From: Arthrobacter sp. UM1
GTDB lineage: Bacteria > Actinomycetota > Actinomycetes > Actinomycetales > Micrococcaceae
NCBI RefSeq assembly: GCF_020483305.1
Contig: NZ_JACWAB010000012.1
Coordinates: 1-41,679, forward strand
Reading direction: 5' to 3'
DNA: 41,679 bases
Both the position numbers and the translations under genes were made by a program. Positions 41,551 to 41,679 of this stretch are shown here, one piece after another. The stretch's first letter is position 1, and the number at the start of each line of letters is the position of its first letter. The notes below the pieces were generated by a model. It was not told the origin of the DNA. It did no database searches and worked only from the letters and a program-made list of their open reading frames with translations.

Positions 41551-41578
41551 AGGGCGCGGACCCTTCGGCCCGCGCCCT
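41551..41578 (-). terminator. Terminator of the second LAxTG gene
   Basis: AGGGCGCGG (41551-41559) and CCGCGCCCT (41570-41578) form a perfect stem about 50 bp beyond the minus-strand stop at 41627. Confidence 0.65.
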
Positions 41579-41626
41579 CCCTGCAGACCAGCGCCCAGGT
41601 GGAAACCCGGGCGCCGATCTCACCGG

Positions 41627-41679
41627 CTACCGCTGCTCGCGCTCCTCACGACGACGGCGAGCCACCAGCACACCCGCCG
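41627..41679 (-). CDS. LAxTG-type surface protein, C-terminal end only (partial, copy 2)
   Basis: Only the last 16 residues lie in the window: AGVLVARRRREEREQR, identical at the DNA level for 59 bp (41619-41677) to the 3' end of the gene at 37518 (37510-37568). The stop is followed by the same GCGCCC.. flank. This shows a tandem, paralogous surface-protein gene continuing beyond the window edge. Confidence 0.75.
   Translation of the reverse strand, partial: AGVLVARRRREEREQR

Overview
The window reads as a piece of chromosome from a high-GC Gram-positive actinobacterium. Micrococcales, probably Micrococcaceae, is my best guess. The reasons are strongly GC-biased third codon positions, TAnnnT -10 boxes (several set directly against a start codon), a DinB/mycothiol-type protein, a PRC-barrel/DUF2382 stress protein, an LAxTG-type (class E sortase) surface protein and many GTG starts. 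The species cannot be fixed from the sequence alone. I see no rRNA, tRNA, CRISPR array, intact insertion sequence or prophage.

Layout. 0-2.5 kb: a minus-strand operon of two NAD(P)-binding Rossmann proteins and a RibD/DHFR-like reductase. 2.8-3.7 kb: an EamA/RhtA-type exporter. 3.7-8.0 kb: two tandem paralogous large membrane proteins (DUF6541-like). 8.2-9.3 kb: a glutathionyl/mycothionyl-hydroquinone reductase homologue. 9.4-10.1 kb: a HicB-like antitoxin without a visible toxin, behind a predicted leaderless 25-codon ORF, then a small membrane protein. 10.3-14.2 kb: a secreted, membrane-anchored sialidase behind a FadR-type GntR regulator. 14.6-18.5 kb: a PRC-barrel/DUF2382 protein and an EmrB/QacA-type efflux pump with an unusual extracytoplasmic insertion. 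18.7-21.9 kb: a tryptophan-to-anthranilate module (kynureninase on plus; tryptophan dioxygenase and a formamidase-like hydrolase on minus). 21.9-22.9 kb: a low-GC minus-strand string of three tiny membrane proteins leading into a larger membrane protein. 23.3-26.4 kb: SRPBCC, DinB, a small membrane protein and a CrtI-like FAD oxidoreductase. 26.5-27.7 kb: a solitary HsdR-N-type nuclease domain protein. 27.9-30.7 kb: an MHS-type symporter with an M20 carbamoylase/ureidase. 31.7-34.8 kb: a complete iron/siderophore/haem-type ABC importer with a candidate Fur-like operator. 35.5-36.7 kb: an AT-rich island encoding one unknown polytopic membrane protein. 37.0-41.7 kb: a His-rich mini-protein, a large LAxTG surface protein, and the 3' end of a near-identical second copy at the window edge.

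The most unusual thing is a family of intergenic palindromes at about 0.0, 18.5, 23.9, 25.0, 37.4 and 41.4 kb. Most share a TTTCAGGCCGAA-like centre but have different stem words. Three are more than hairpins: the stem word is repeated in tandem on the left (two to four copies at fixed 21 or 28-30 bp steps) and repeated in reverse complement on the right. The result is an array L(n)-core-R(m) in which any left half could pair with any right half. Two arrays lie behind duplicated LAxTG genes and differ in repeat number, so the element seems to expand and contract. I do not recognise it as a described repeat family.

A second theme is expression control visible in the DNA: four genes or ORFs whose ATG lies 6-7 nt after a -10 box (predicted leaderless mRNAs), and a long inverted repeat that would hide the ribosome site of the LAxTG surface gene and competes with a local hairpin. 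All functional statements rest on motif reading; no database search was run.
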